Below the pieces are notes generated by a model. The model was not told where the DNA came from. It made no database searches and saw only the letters and a program-made list of their open reading frames with translations. Position numbers and translations under genes: made by a program. From the NCBI RefSeq assembly GCF_025717045.1, contig NZ_JAOVZN010000002.1:366030-430029 (forward strand): a DNA stretch of 64,000 nt, given 5' to 3'. This stretch comes from Flavobacterium sp. SH_e. Its GTDB lineage: Bacteria > Bacteroidota > Bacteroidia > Flavobacteriales > Flavobacteriaceae. Of the stretch, positions 19,166 through 27,559 are shown piece by piece (the first letter of the stretch is position 1; every line of letters begins with the position of its first letter).

Positions 19166-19693
19166 TTACTTTTTGCCTTTAGAAGCTTTTTTTAAGTCTG
19201 AACCTCCAGGAAGCTGCATTTTATCTGTTAATACTGAAATTTCGTTTATGTCAAAATTACCAGTTAAAGATAATAAAACAGTTTCATCGTTTTTTGCGCC
19301 GTCAACATACATTAATAATTCTTTTATTTGTGTGTCTGTAGCACCAGATTTTACCATGATTCTAACATTCTTTCCACCGTCATTTACACGCATTAATTCT
19401 TCTAGGCCAGCATTTTTTACATATTTATCAGCTGTAGCTTTCATGTCGGCTTCGATTTTTGGATTTTTGGTTGTAAACACTTTTAAGTAATCTAATTTTT
19501 TGATTAGAGCAATATATTGCTGCGTTTCTTTATCAGAAGCATCAACTTTTACTTTACTCATTAAATCAAACATTTTTTTGTTTACAATTACAGATGTTAC
19601 ATCGTCTTGACCATCAAATTTGTCAAAAGCACTTTGTGCATAAAAAGTTGTGGTAACAAATGCGAATACTAATGTTATAATGAAATTTTTCAT
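19166..19693 (-). CDS. DUF4252 family secreted protein
   Basis: 175 residues with a cleavable signal peptide (NFIITLVFAFVTTTFYAQ) and no lipobox cysteine, unlike the paralogue downstream. The domain DDVTSVIVNKKMFDLMSKV...YVKNAGLEELMRVNDGGKNVRIMVKSG...ELLMYVDGAKNDETVLLSLTGNFD is the DUF4252 pattern, and the chain ends in a basic KKASKGKK. It is the third gene of the sigma / anti-sigma operon, 18 bases after the anti-sigma gene. It is probably a member of the regulon controlled by that sigma factor. Confidence 0.8.
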   Translation of the reverse strand: MKNFIITLVFAFVTTTFYAQSAFDKFDGQDDVTSVIVNKKMFDLMSKVKVDASDKETQQYIALIKKLDYLKVFTTKNPKIEADMKATADKYVKNAGLEELMRVNDGGKNVRIMVKSGATDTQIKELLMYVDGAKNDETVLLSLTGNFDINEISVLTDKMQLPGGSDLKKASKGKK

Positions 19694-19711
19694 GACTATT
19701 TTGTTGTTTAA

Positions 19712-20173
19712 TTACTGTTTAAAAATTTTGTTTTTTGATTGTTCATATTCGTTAATGTATTGTACACTTTCAATACCTACATTAACATTGCTTGAAAGTA
19801 AGGCCAAAGCTTTTTGAGTGGCTTTTAACGCTTCTTCGGGATTGTCATAAGTTCCTAATTCTGTTTGAGAAGCCACTGCAGTTGTGTCTTTTTGCTCACT
19901 CATAAAAAAGTAGGTTCCTATTCCCAGCAAAACAACAGCCGATGCCGCAATCGATAACCACGCTACGTTACGTTTCTTAGATTGTAGTGGAATTTCATAC
20001 GTCGATTTCTGTTCTTTTGCTTGAGAGAAATAGCCAAACATAGGCTTGTATTGCTCCAAATGCTGCGCAACATTTGATGAAGAAAAATATTCTTTTAATT
20101 GACTTTCCTCAGCAATAGAAGTTTCTCCCTGAAAGTATTTTTCTAATATATCTTCTATTTTATTTAGTTCCAT
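19712..20173 (-). CDS. Putative anti-sigma factor, single-pass membrane protein
   Basis: A 153-residue protein with a short cytoplasmic N-terminal region (LNKIEDILEKYFQGETSIAEESQLKEYFSS, the usual zinc-free anti-sigma helical start in Bacteroidota), one transmembrane helix at about residues 72-90 (VAWLSIAASAVVLLGIGTYFF), and a periplasmic tail of about 60 residues. It overlaps the end of the sigma gene by 14 bases, so they are translationally coupled. It most likely holds the sigma factor at the membrane until a signal arrives. The signal is not evident. Confidence 0.75.
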   Translation of the reverse strand: MELNKIEDILEKYFQGETSIAEESQLKEYFSSSNVAQHLEQYKPMFGYFSQAKEQKSTYEIPLQSKKRNVAWLSIAASAVVLLGIGTYFFMSEQKDTTAVASQTELGTYDNPEEALKATQKALALLSSNVNVGIESVQYINEYEQSKNKIFKQ

Positions 20174-20669
20174 AAAGGTGTGTATTTGTCATTGATTCTC
20201 TAATTTTTTTTCTCGCTCTCGAAAGTGCCACTCGTATCGCGGTTTCGTTCATATTAACGATTTTTGCTATTTCTTCAAATTCATATTGTTCAATATCCCG
20301 AAGCTGAATTAATAATTGCAATTGCTCTGGCATTTCATTTATAATTTTTTCGACCCATTCTAAAGTGTCTTCATCTTCAATTTTTTTATCTAATCGAGGT
20401 TCTCGATCTGTAAAATTATTGTGAACAATTTGTAGATTACTGGCTCTTTTAGATTTTAGCTGATCGAGACAATAATTTTTGGTCATTGTCATGGCCAATG
20501 CTTCGACGCTATTGTAATCTTCCAGGTTTTCTTTTTTGTTCCATAATTTCACCATTACTTCCTGAGTAGCATCTTCGGCTTCTTCAGTACTTGTAAGCAA
20601 TCTTTTTGCCAGACGAAAAACTTTGTCTTTAAAAGGATTTATTAATTCTATAAATACAACTTGGTTCAT
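20160..20669 (-). CDS. ECF RNA polymerase sigma-70 factor
   Basis: 169 residues with region 2 at about residues 10-75 (FRLAKRLLTSTEEAEDATQEVMVKLWNKKENL, including the -10 recognition helix) and region 4 at about 105-160 (LPEQLQLLIQLRDIEQYEFEEIAKIVNMNETAIRVALSRARKKIRE). No region 3 or 1 is present, so this is an ECF sigma factor. It heads the operon with its anti-sigma and two DUF4252 genes. The start is the ATG at the track-independent frame MNQVVFIELINPFK, 160 bp from the divergent S41 protease. Confidence 0.9.
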   Translation of the reverse strand: MNQVVFIELINPFKDKVFRLAKRLLTSTEEAEDATQEVMVKLWNKKENLEDYNSVEALAMTMTKNYCLDQLKSKRASNLQIVHNNFTDREPRLDKKIEDEDTLEWVEKIINEMPEQLQLLIQLRDIEQYEFEEIAKIVNMNETAIRVALSRARKKIRESMTNTHLYGTK

Positions 20670-20834
20670 TAATCTGATGGTTAATCGTTAGCTTATATAG
20701 TCAAGACGAGACACAATTATATTTGTTACATAAAAAAATAAATATTTTTTTATGTAAAAAAAAACTGATTTTATGATGAAGGTAAAACTAAAGATATTAC
20801 TTTTACACTTATACCACTAAGATATTAAATGATT

Positions 20835-22298
20835 ATGAAAACAACTTTAAAGAGCTTTCTCTTTCTTTTTTTATTCGCTTTTTCTTTACAGTCTTGTGAA
20901 GATAATGATGATGTTGCTCAACCTGCAGATGTGCAAGTTAATAGTTTTATCTGGAAAGGATTAAATGCAGTTTATTTATGGCAGGCCGATGTTCCTAATC
21001 TGGCCGATAATCGTTTTGCTACAGAGGAAGACTTAAATCAGTTTTTAAGAGGGTATTCTAAGCCAGAAGATTTATTTGAAGACTTGCTTTACAAGCCAGT
21101 AAGTAAATATCCAAACGGAGATGCGGTTGATCGTTTCAGCTGGATTGTGGATGACTATACTGTTTTAGAGCAAGAATTAAATGGAATTTCAAAAAATAAT
21201 GGTGTCGATTTTAGATTAAGCCGTATAGCATCTGGATCAGACGATGTTATTGGATATGTTCGATACATTATTCCAAACTCAGATGCTTCTACAAAAGCAA
21301 TTAAACGTGGAGATTTATTTACTAGTGTAAATGGCACCAAACTTACTGTTTCTAATTATGAGCAATTATTGCTAAATCAAGACAGTTATACTTTAAATCT
21401 TGCTGATTACAATGGAAGCGGATTTGTTTTAAACGGAAAATCGGTTTCTTTGACAAAAACAGTTTTAGAAGAAAACCCAATTTTAATCAATAAAGTAATT
21501 ACTTCAGGAAGTCATAAAATAGGTTATTTAATGTATAATGGTTTTTATGCAGAATATGATGCCAAATTAAATCAGGCTTTTGGTGAATTAAAAGCACAAG
21601 GAGCAACAGATTTAGTTTTAGATCTTCGTTACAATGGAGGAGGATCAATTACATCTTCAACTAGACTTGCTAGTATGATTACGGGACAATTTGATGGTCA
21701 GATTTTTTCTAAAATGACATTTAATGCTAAACAAATGGAAGGTCTTACAACTGAAGACTTGGAAGATTTAAATGAAAGATTCGTTAATAATATCGACGGA
21801 ACTGCATTAAACAGCTTAAATTTAAACACAGTTTATGTTATTACAACTGCGAGCACAGCTTCTGCCAGCGAATTAGTTATTAATGGTTTAAAACCTTATG
21901 TAAATGTAATTCAAATTGGAGAAACAACTACGGGTAAAAATGTTGGATCGTTTACGGTTTATGATTCTGAAACTTTGGTAACTAAAAAAGGAATCAATCC
22001 AAATCATAAATATGCAATGCAACCGTTGGTTTTAAAGATTACAAACTCAGTAAATTTTGGAGATTATACTCAAGGTTTACAGCCAACTTTTCAACAGTAT
22101 GAGCAAGTAAGCACTTATGGTGTTTTAGGAGATACATCTGAGCCATTATTGAATATTGCCATTTCGCAAATTACAGGAACAACTGCTAAAAGAATATTCA
22201 ATGATTCGGAACCATACAGACCTTATCTAACTGATTCTAAAATCATAAACGGATTAAGACACGGAATGTATCTTAAAACCGGACCAAAATTATTCTAA
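20835..22298 (+). CDS. S41 family peptidase lipoprotein (C-terminal processing protease type)
   Basis: About 487 residues. A start at 20835 (MKTTLKSFLFLFLFAFSLQSC) gives the best lipoprotein signal; a second ATG two codons upstream is possible. A divergent PDZ region (DVIGYVRYIIPNSDASTKAIKRGDLFTSVNGTKL) lies at about 135-200. The S41 catalytic core follows: DLRYNGGGSITSS, the nucleophile serine in TASTASASELVINGL, and the general-base lysine in GETTTGKNVGS. Such enzymes cleave proteins at or near their C-termini and here should be anchored at the envelope. A hairpin terminator follows. Confidence 0.88.
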   Translation: MKTTLKSFLFLFLFAFSLQSCEDNDDVAQPADVQVNSFIWKGLNAVYLWQADVPNLADNRFATEEDLNQFLRGYSKPEDLFEDLLYKPVSKYPNGDAVDRFSWIVDDYTVLEQELNGISKNNGVDFRLSRIASGSDDVIGYVRYIIPNSDASTKAIKRGDLFTSVNGTKLTVSNYEQLLLNQDSYTLNLADYNGSGFVLNGKSVSLTKTVLEENPILINKVITSGSHKIGYLMYNGFYAEYDAKLNQAFGELKAQGATDLVLDLRYNGGGSITSSTRLASMITGQFDGQIFSKMTFNAKQMEGLTTEDLEDLNERFVNNIDGTALNSLNLNTVYVITTASTASASELVINGLKPYVNVIQIGETTTGKNVGSFTVYDSETLVTKKGINPNHKYAMQPLVLKITNSVNFGDYTQGLQPTFQQYEQVSTYGVLGDTSEPLLNIAISQITGTTAKRIFNDSEPYRPYLTDSKIINGLRHGMYLKTGPKLF

Positions 22299-22313
22299 AA
22301 AATAGATTCTAAT

Positions 22314-22346
22314 AAAAAAGGCTTTCAGAAATGAAAGCCTTTTTCG
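22314..22346 (+). terminator. Terminator after the S41 peptidase
   Basis: AAAGGCTTTC, six-base loop, GAAAGCCTTTTT. The symmetry would also let it end the convergent btuG-like transcript. Confidence 0.8.
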
Positions 22347-22380
22347 TAAAAAAAAACAAAAACTAATTCTAAATAGTTTA

Positions 22381-23415
22381 TTAATTGTTGAAGTAAAAAC
22401 CGTTTGATCCTGCGCCAGTTACTAATTCTTTTTGTAAAGCTCCAGACAAGCTATATATAAATGCTTTACTATCTCCATCGAACTTTGCATCTGCAACATA
22501 AATACGGTTGCCTTCTACAGAAAAGCCGTAGATGTAACTAGCAGCAGTTGCAACAAGTGCTGTTGTAGAAGGAGTCGTTGCATTGATTCCCATAGCATAA
22601 ACTGAAGTTCCTGCTGTGTAATAAATTTTATTGTCTTCAATATCCATAAAACCAGTTCCAGCTAAACTTTCTGGGAATGCAATTTTAGAAACTGATTTAT
22701 CTGATATTTTTACCTTTACAAGTTCACCAGCGCCTGTGTATGGAGCTCTTAATATGTATAAAGTACCATTTTCTTCTTCAATACAATCTGCACTATATCC
22801 AATTTCTACAGTCTCTACTGTTTTTGTCGCAATATTTACAATTAACAATTTGCTACTGCTGTTAGGCTCAGTGATGTATAATTTACCGTCTTCTAAAACT
22901 AATCTGTTTGCAGTTGCATTAAGCTCAATTTTTGATTCAACTTTATTTGTTGCTAAATCGATAACCGCAATAAAATCATCAGTATCTCCAGTTGCAGGAT
23001 TAATGTAAGAATACGTATTAGCATTAGTTACATAAGCTTTTCCATCTTTTACAACACCATATCTTGGAGTTGCAAGTCCAGAGTCAATTTTTGCGATTAA
23101 TTTGAAAGTATATCTGTTTACAACATTAATTACGTTAGATCCACCAGCAATGATATATGCTTTGTCTCCATCGAAAAAGATGTTTTGTAAATATCCGCCA
23201 ATTAAATCACTTCCATTTTCTGCTTTATAAGCATCTTTTGTAAATAAACTAAAATCATTACTTGAGAATGATACACTTCCTACGCTTGAACTTCCTTCAT
23301 TTAAAATGAAAAAACCATTGTCATAAGCTCCCTTTGGAGCGTCGTCGTCATCGCTCGAACAAGAAGCGAATAATGAAATGCTTAAAGCTATTAAAAGTAA
23401 TTTACTGAATTTCAT
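22381..23415 (-). CDS. btuG: BtuG-like beta-propeller surface lipoprotein (YncE/DUF5074 type)
   Basis: A 344-residue lipoprotein: signal LLLIALSISLFASC, then an SDDDD tether of the kind that directs Bacteroidota lipoproteins to the cell surface. The remainder has repeated beta-propeller blades (GDKAYIIAGGSNVINVVNRYTFKLIAKID, EDGKLYITEPNSSSKLLIVNIATKTVETVEIG, EDNKIYYTAGTSVYAM). It lies three bases downstream of the BtuB-type receptor behind the cobalamin riboswitch. In Bacteroides, BtuG is just such a propeller paired with BtuB and binds B12 very tightly, so the same role is inferred here. The symbol rests on context plus fold. Confidence 0.75.
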   Translation of the reverse strand: MKFSKLLLIALSISLFASCSSDDDDAPKGAYDNGFFILNEGSSSVGSVSFSSNDFSLFTKDAYKAENGSDLIGGYLQNIFFDGDKAYIIAGGSNVINVVNRYTFKLIAKIDSGLATPRYGVVKDGKAYVTNANTYSYINPATGDTDDFIAVIDLATNKVESKIELNATANRLVLEDGKLYITEPNSSSKLLIVNIATKTVETVEIGYSADCIEEENGTLYILRAPYTGAGELVKVKISDKSVSKIAFPESLAGTGFMDIEDNKIYYTAGTSVYAMGINATTPSTTALVATAASYIYGFSVEGNRIYVADAKFDGDSKAFIYSLSGALQKELVTGAGSNGFYFNN

Positions 23416-23418
23416 ATA

Positions 23419-25272
23419 TTAAAATTTTAAGGTTATATACATGTTAAAATTGCGACCTGGCATTGGTCTATTTTCTAAGCTTTCATAATTTTTATTTAGA
23501 AGATTTAAGACTTGAAAACCTAGTTTGAAAGACTCTAAAAATTTAAAATCATAATCGATTCCAATGTTTGAAACGGTATAATCATTTATAATATCATCAG
23601 GATTATTATCTTCGGTTGTGTAGACAAAACCATTGTAGAGAACTTGATAATAAGCACTTAATTTATTTCGAGAGTAAGAAATTGCCCCTGTAGCTTTATG
23701 AAATGGTACAAAGAAAATTTGTTTTTTAGTTTGATCGTCCTCTGATATGGTATATGTATAAGTAGCATTTACGGCGAAAATATTTTTGCCGTAGCTTTTT
23801 TTCCAGCTTAATAAAGTTTCGGTTCCGTAACTATCGACTTTGTCTTGGTTTTGCGAACTCCAGATGCCGCCAGGACCAGGAACCCATTGCAGCATGTCTT
23901 TGATTTTTATATAATAAAGATTCTGCGTCCAAGTAATGTTTTTGAAAGTAAAGACATTTCCAATTTCGCCCTGATAGGAACTTTCGGGTTTCAAGTTTGG
24001 ATTTCCGCCAGTTTCCCAATACAAATCGTTATAGGTTGGAATCCTGAAATTTCTGGAAACATTTAGTTTTAAATTGTACCAATTGTTGAATTTATATGAA
24101 GAACCAAAATTGAATAAAAGCGGTGATTTATAATTATCTGTAACTTCTTTTCTAATACCAAGTTCATTTTTCCAATCAGTTCCAATATCTTGCCTTACTA
24201 ATAAAGATGCAGAGCTTATTTCACGAACATGGCTTCCGAAACTGCTTCCGTAACCATTTGTTCTGCTGTAATCTACAATTGCATTAATTTGAGTAGATTT
24301 AAATAAATTATAATCTAAATCTAGTTTAGTGATCAGATTTTCGGTTTTTCCGTAAGTGAAATTATTCGTGCTGTTATCGGCAAAATATTGATAGTTTTCA
24401 AAAATATAAGCTGTTTTAAAATTGGTTTTCAGTTTTCCGAAATTTCCATCGTACTCTAATAAATTTCGATTAAAACCATTTACGTATTTGCTTTTTGTGT
24501 CTGTTTCTGTAATCAGAGAAGTATTTCTATCTGTATTTGAAGTCTGACTATAAAGTTTTAAAATGTTGTTGTCGTTTATTTTATAACCAACATTAGCATT
24601 TAAAGTAATAATATCATACTGTCCATTTTGATTCCGGCGCTGTTCGCCACGCCAAGTGTATCGATCTAAGTATTTATAATCGTTTGTCGAGCTGTTTTTT
24701 GAAAAACCAATTTGTGTACTCCATTTTTTATTGGAAATAGAAGTTTTATAATTAATCCCAATAGTATTAAAACTGCCGTAATCTAGTTTTAAATTATTCT
24801 CAAATCGATTAAAAAATAACAAATCATTATTTAAGTGAACTGTTCCACCAATAGCGCCACTTCCATAAATCACACTTCCGCCTCCAGCTTTTACACTCAC
24901 AGAATTATAATCAGAACCTGATATTGTATTGAAATCGGTGCTTCCGTTCATTTGAGAATTGATATTGATTCCGTTCCAAATCACTGCAGTCTGTGATGAG
25001 GTCGTTCCTCTAAACGACACCGTAGAAAGCATTCCGCGGCCGTATTCTTTGAAATATAAAGTAGAATTGAAGTTTAATAAGTCGGTTAGTAAAGCTTCAT
25101 TTTTATTGATAACAGAATCAGTAAGTTTTAAAACAGATTGCGAAGCAGCATATTTTTTCAGGTTTTTGTCTGAAACATAGACTTCTTTCAAACTCGTAAT
25201 AGAATCTTTCTGCGCCAAAGAAATCTGGCACAATAGCAGTAAACAAAAAACAAACCTTAGTTTTACAGTCAT
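23419..25272 (-). CDS. btuB: BtuB-type TonB-dependent vitamin B12 receptor
   Basis: About 617 residues. I start at the ATG at 25272 (MTVKLRFVFCLLLLCQISLAQ), which gives a proper signal peptide; the open frame continues upstream only because it runs through the riboswitch. The plug domain (LLTDLLNFNSTLYFKEYGRGMLSTVSFRGTTSSQTAVIWNGININSQMNGSTDF...SGAIGGTVHLNND) has canonical TonB-receptor loops. A 22-strand barrel follows, ending GRNFNMYITLKF. The riboswitch in front and the B12 genes around it identify cobalamin or cobinamide as cargo. It imports the corrinoid through the outer membrane using TonB energy. Confidence 0.9.
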   Translation of the reverse strand: MTVKLRFVFCLLLLCQISLAQKDSITSLKEVYVSDKNLKKYAASQSVLKLTDSVINKNEALLTDLLNFNSTLYFKEYGRGMLSTVSFRGTTSSQTAVIWNGININSQMNGSTDFNTISGSDYNSVSVKAGGGSVIYGSGAIGGTVHLNNDLLFFNRFENNLKLDYGSFNTIGINYKTSISNKKWSTQIGFSKNSSTNDYKYLDRYTWRGEQRRNQNGQYDIITLNANVGYKINDNNILKLYSQTSNTDRNTSLITETDTKSKYVNGFNRNLLEYDGNFGKLKTNFKTAYIFENYQYFADNSTNNFTYGKTENLITKLDLDYNLFKSTQINAIVDYSRTNGYGSSFGSHVREISSASLLVRQDIGTDWKNELGIRKEVTDNYKSPLLFNFGSSYKFNNWYNLKLNVSRNFRIPTYNDLYWETGGNPNLKPESSYQGEIGNVFTFKNITWTQNLYYIKIKDMLQWVPGPGGIWSSQNQDKVDSYGTETLLSWKKSYGKNIFAVNATYTYTISEDDQTKKQIFFVPFHKATGAISYSRNKLSAYYQVLYNGFVYTTEDNNPDDIINDYTVSNIGIDYDFKFLESFKLGFQVLNLLNKNYESLENRPMPGRNFNMYITLKF

Positions 25273-25317
25273 AATTTCTACACTCTTTTTCCCGAGAGCT
25301 CGATAATGGTTACAAAA

Positions 25318-25489
25318 GGCAGGTCTCCTGGCTCGCGTCTTGCTGTTTACCTTCCCACCACGCGGGGCGTGACAGTGGCTTGTAGTTACAGCAAGCATTC
25401 GTTTGAACTAAGCTTACAGTTGCGGGTACAGCTCAAGAATTTACTTGATTCCCTTTTAATGCATTTTTAAAATCAAAAATGCAACCTTT
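25318..25489 (-). ncRNA. Cobalamin riboswitch
   Basis: Read on the minus strand the leader of btuB contains the B12-box elements in order: AAAGGTTGCATTTTTG start, CCCGCAACTGTAAGC, the GCCACTG motif (complement at 25374-25380), GGGAAGGTAAACAGC, and the closing GAGCCAGGAGACCTGCC. Together these make the conserved core of the adenosylcobalamin aptamer. Binding of B12 would switch off btuB and btuG expression. The expression platform is probably the 45 bases between the aptamer and the btuB start. Confidence 0.93.
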
Positions 25490-25498
25490 AATTTGCTG

Positions 25499-25531
25499 CA
25501 AAGATAAAGTTAAAAATGTTGATTATTCAAA
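25499..25531 (-). promoter_or_regulatory. Candidate promoter of the riboswitch-btuB transcript
   Basis: On the minus strand TTTG (complement at 25528-25531), about 21 bp, then TATCTTTG (complement at 25499-25506), placing the start of transcription just before the aptamer. Confidence 0.5.
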
Positions 25532-25570
25532 TTTGTTTTGCGTTTCATATAAAATTATAAATAATTCGCT

Positions 25571-26104
25571 TTAAAAATCAATTTTTATAACTTGTCCAAA
25601 ATCTACTTTATTATTGAAAGCCTCATTCAATGGAAGCAAAGTTTGATGGCATAAAATACTTCTAATTATACCTGCGTGAGCCACAATAACAATTGGCTGA
25701 TCAATTTTGGAAATTTTATCAGATAGAAAATAACCAACTCTTTCATGCAGTTCGACAAAAGATTCTCCGTTGGTAACTTTAAGATTTACAAAATCTTCCA
25801 TCCAAGGATTGAGTTCTTCAGACGGAATTTCGTTCCAGTTTTTTAATTCCCAATCCCCAAAATTCATTTCTTTTAAACGCTCGTCTTCCTGATAAGAAAT
25901 GGTTTTGATGTTTTCCTGAATGTGTTTTGCTAAAATAACACAACGCTTTAATGGACTCGAAAAAATAACTGCTTCTTCGGGTAATTCAGAAATTATTTTA
26001 CTAAAAATCTCATCAAACGGCTCTGCAATATCTACATCCGATTGTCCATAACAAATTCCTTTTTCACAGATTGTTTCAGTATGACGAACTAGATAAATTT
26101 CCAT
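25571..26104 (-). CDS. cobC: Alpha-ribazole phosphatase, histidine phosphatase family
   Basis: About 177 residues starting at the ATG at 26104, because MEIYLVRHTET is the standard start of the fold; the frame upstream overlaps cobS. The catalytic phosphohistidine is in LVRHTE, with the supporting arginine in SSPLKRC and the second histidine in IVIVAHAGIIRS. It removes the 5'-phosphate from alpha-ribazole 5'-phosphate (or from cobalamin phosphate) late in B12 assembly. It overlaps the end of cobS by 16 bases and follows it in one minus-strand operon, which supports the specific role over a generic phosphatase. Confidence 0.85.
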   Translation of the reverse strand: MEIYLVRHTETICEKGICYGQSDVDIAEPFDEIFSKIISELPEEAVIFSSPLKRCVILAKHIQENIKTISYQEDERLKEMNFGDWELKNWNEIPSEELNPWMEDFVNLKVTNGESFVELHERVGYFLSDKISKIDQPIVIVAHAGIIRSILCHQTLLPLNEAFNNKVDFGQVIKIDF

Positions 26105-26874
26105 AAAAATAAAATGCTTAGGTAGAAAATAACTTCGCAAACCTGCTGCGTTGCTCCAAGACAATCTCCAGTATAACCGTCAATCCATTTTTGAAAATAT
26201 CGCGCTAGAAAATATCTTGTTATAAAAACAGGAATAACGGCAAGAAGAAATTTTAAATTAAAATAAGAAAAAGCAATCAACGGAATTAAACCAAAAAAGA
26301 AAGATCCAAAAACTTCTTTCCAAGTATATTGTTTTGCAATTGGCTTGCTTTTGCTTGATGCATCTTCACGAGAATATTCATGTGTAAAAATAATACTGAT
26401 CGCTGCCAAACGGCTCAAAGAATGGGCAGAAATAAACAAGAGAAAAACTAGTAAAATGTTGTTAGTAAAAAGTAAAATGTTTTCTGAAAGCAATTTAAAC
26501 TTTAATAAAAAAAGTAAAACTAATCCAATAGCTCCATAAGCGCCAATTGCACTGTCTTTCATAATCATTAAGATTTTTTCCTTGGTCCAGCCTCCGCCAA
26601 AACCGTCGCAGACATCAGCAAAGCCGTCTTCGTGAAAAGCACCAGTTGTTAAAACAGAAGCAATAATTGCTAATAAAACAGAGATTTCGGTAGAAAGAAA
26701 AAATGAAAAAAGATAAAAAGCGAAAAACGAAATACTCCCAACAATCCATCCAATAAAAGGGAAATATCTTGTGGCTTTATTTAAATAATCTGGATGGTGT
26801 GTAATGTTTTTTGGGCATGGAATTCTGGTGTAAAACATTAAACAGGTAAAGAAAATGTGTAGTTCTTTTTTCAT
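26089..26874 (-). CDS. cobS: Adenosylcobinamide-GDP ribazoletransferase
   Basis: A 261-residue inner-membrane enzyme with six or so hydrophobic segments. The signature acidic loop DGFADVCDGFGGGWTKEKILMIMKDSAIGAYG near residues 82-115 matches CobS, which joins adenosylcobinamide-GDP to alpha-ribazole (phosphate) to complete cobalamin. The N-terminus FFTCLMFYTRIPCPKNITHH and the end YTGDCLGATQQVCEVIFYLSIL are also characteristic. It is followed by overlapping cobC. The upstream gap to the transposase gene holds a paired palindromic repeat. Confidence 0.92.
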   Translation of the reverse strand: MKKELHIFFTCLMFYTRIPCPKNITHHPDYLNKATRYFPFIGWIVGSISFFAFYLFSFFLSTEISVLLAIIASVLTTGAFHEDGFADVCDGFGGGWTKEKILMIMKDSAIGAYGAIGLVLLFLLKFKLLSENILLFTNNILLVFLLFISAHSLSRLAAISIIFTHEYSREDASSKSKPIAKQYTWKEVFGSFFFGLIPLIAFSYFNLKFLLAVIPVFITRYFLARYFQKWIDGYTGDCLGATQQVCEVIFYLSILFLWKFI

Positions 26875-26888
26875 TTTGTTGGGTGAGA

Positions 26889-27077
26889 GTTTGGCTAAAG
26901 CCCTTTTGAGTTGTCAATATTAAACCAACATCTAAAGATGTTGGCAATTCATTTTGTATTTGTAAATCTAAATATATTAGTATTTCCTTTTCAAAATTAA
27001 ATTATATTATTTTTTGAATTGCCTCCAGATTTATCTGGAGGTTTAGAAAATGTCATAGAACGAGGCTTTAGCCAAAC
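26889..27077. repeat. REP/BIME-like palindromic element beside a RAYT transposase
   Basis: An outer perfect 14-bp inverted repeat (GTTTGGCTAAAGCC at 26889-26902 and its complement at 27064-27077) encloses two independent hairpins: CCAACATC/GATGTTGG at 26925-26944 followed by CAATTC, and GAATTG followed by CCTCCAGAT/ATCTGGAGG at 27022-27041. The mirror-image arrangement of hairpin plus conserved CAATTC flank is the form of paired REP sequences, and the adjacent RAYT gene supports that. Confidence 0.75.
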
Positions 27078-27078
27078 T

Positions 27079-27510
27079 TTAGAGATTACTAAAACCAAAT
27101 TTGATTATAAACTCTTCATACTCTTCCTGAAAAGTTTTCTTTTTATGATGCTCTTCTTGATTTTTAATATAATCTCGAACTTTATCTACAATAGATTCAG
27201 AAACCGAAACAGCAAAATAATCATCCTGCCATTCAAATTTATGTGCAGTTAACTGATTTTTGTTAATCCAATATGAAGATTCTCCTTTTAATAATTGTAT
27301 TGTTTTCTGAATAGTCTGATTATTTCCTAGTGAAATTAAGCAGTGACAATGATCAGAATATCCACTAATAAAGTCGAGATGTATTTCTTTTTTTAATGAA
27401 TTTTCTTTTATGTGATGCCATACTTTTTGGCGAAGATCTACCGAATTTAAAAATGGAAATCTATTTTTAGTACTCCAAACACAGTGAATGTAAACTTTAG
27501 TAAAAGGCAT
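27079..27510 (-). CDS. REP-associated tyrosine transposase (IS200-like, RAYT)
   Basis: A 143-residue Y1_Tnp (HUH) protein starting PFTKVYIHCVWSTKNRFPFL, a very common Bacteroidota RAYT start. The metal-binding motif is YSDHCHCLISLG near residue 51. The nucleophilic tyrosine is probably in KVRDYIKNQEEHHKK near residue 118. The length is that of single-domain RAYT enzymes, which cut and join REP hairpins rather than move as full insertion sequences. Its stop codon lies two bases from an imperfect-palindrome element that is probably its substrate. It sits between cobS and cobT within the B12 genes, on the same strand. Confidence 0.87.
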   Translation of the reverse strand: MPFTKVYIHCVWSTKNRFPFLNSVDLRQKVWHHIKENSLKKEIHLDFISGYSDHCHCLISLGNNQTIQKTIQLLKGESSYWINKNQLTAHKFEWQDDYFAVSVSESIVDKVRDYIKNQEEHHKKKTFQEEYEEFIIKFGFSNL

Positions 27511-27559
27511 GTATAATATTTTGGATTCAAAGTTATAAACTTTAAACCTTAAAAGAAAG

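Noticed and set aside
25273..25398. In-frame extension of btuB upstream of 25272
   Set aside because: The frame remains open only because it runs through the riboswitch; the extension has no signal peptide and the ATG at 25272 gives a normal one.
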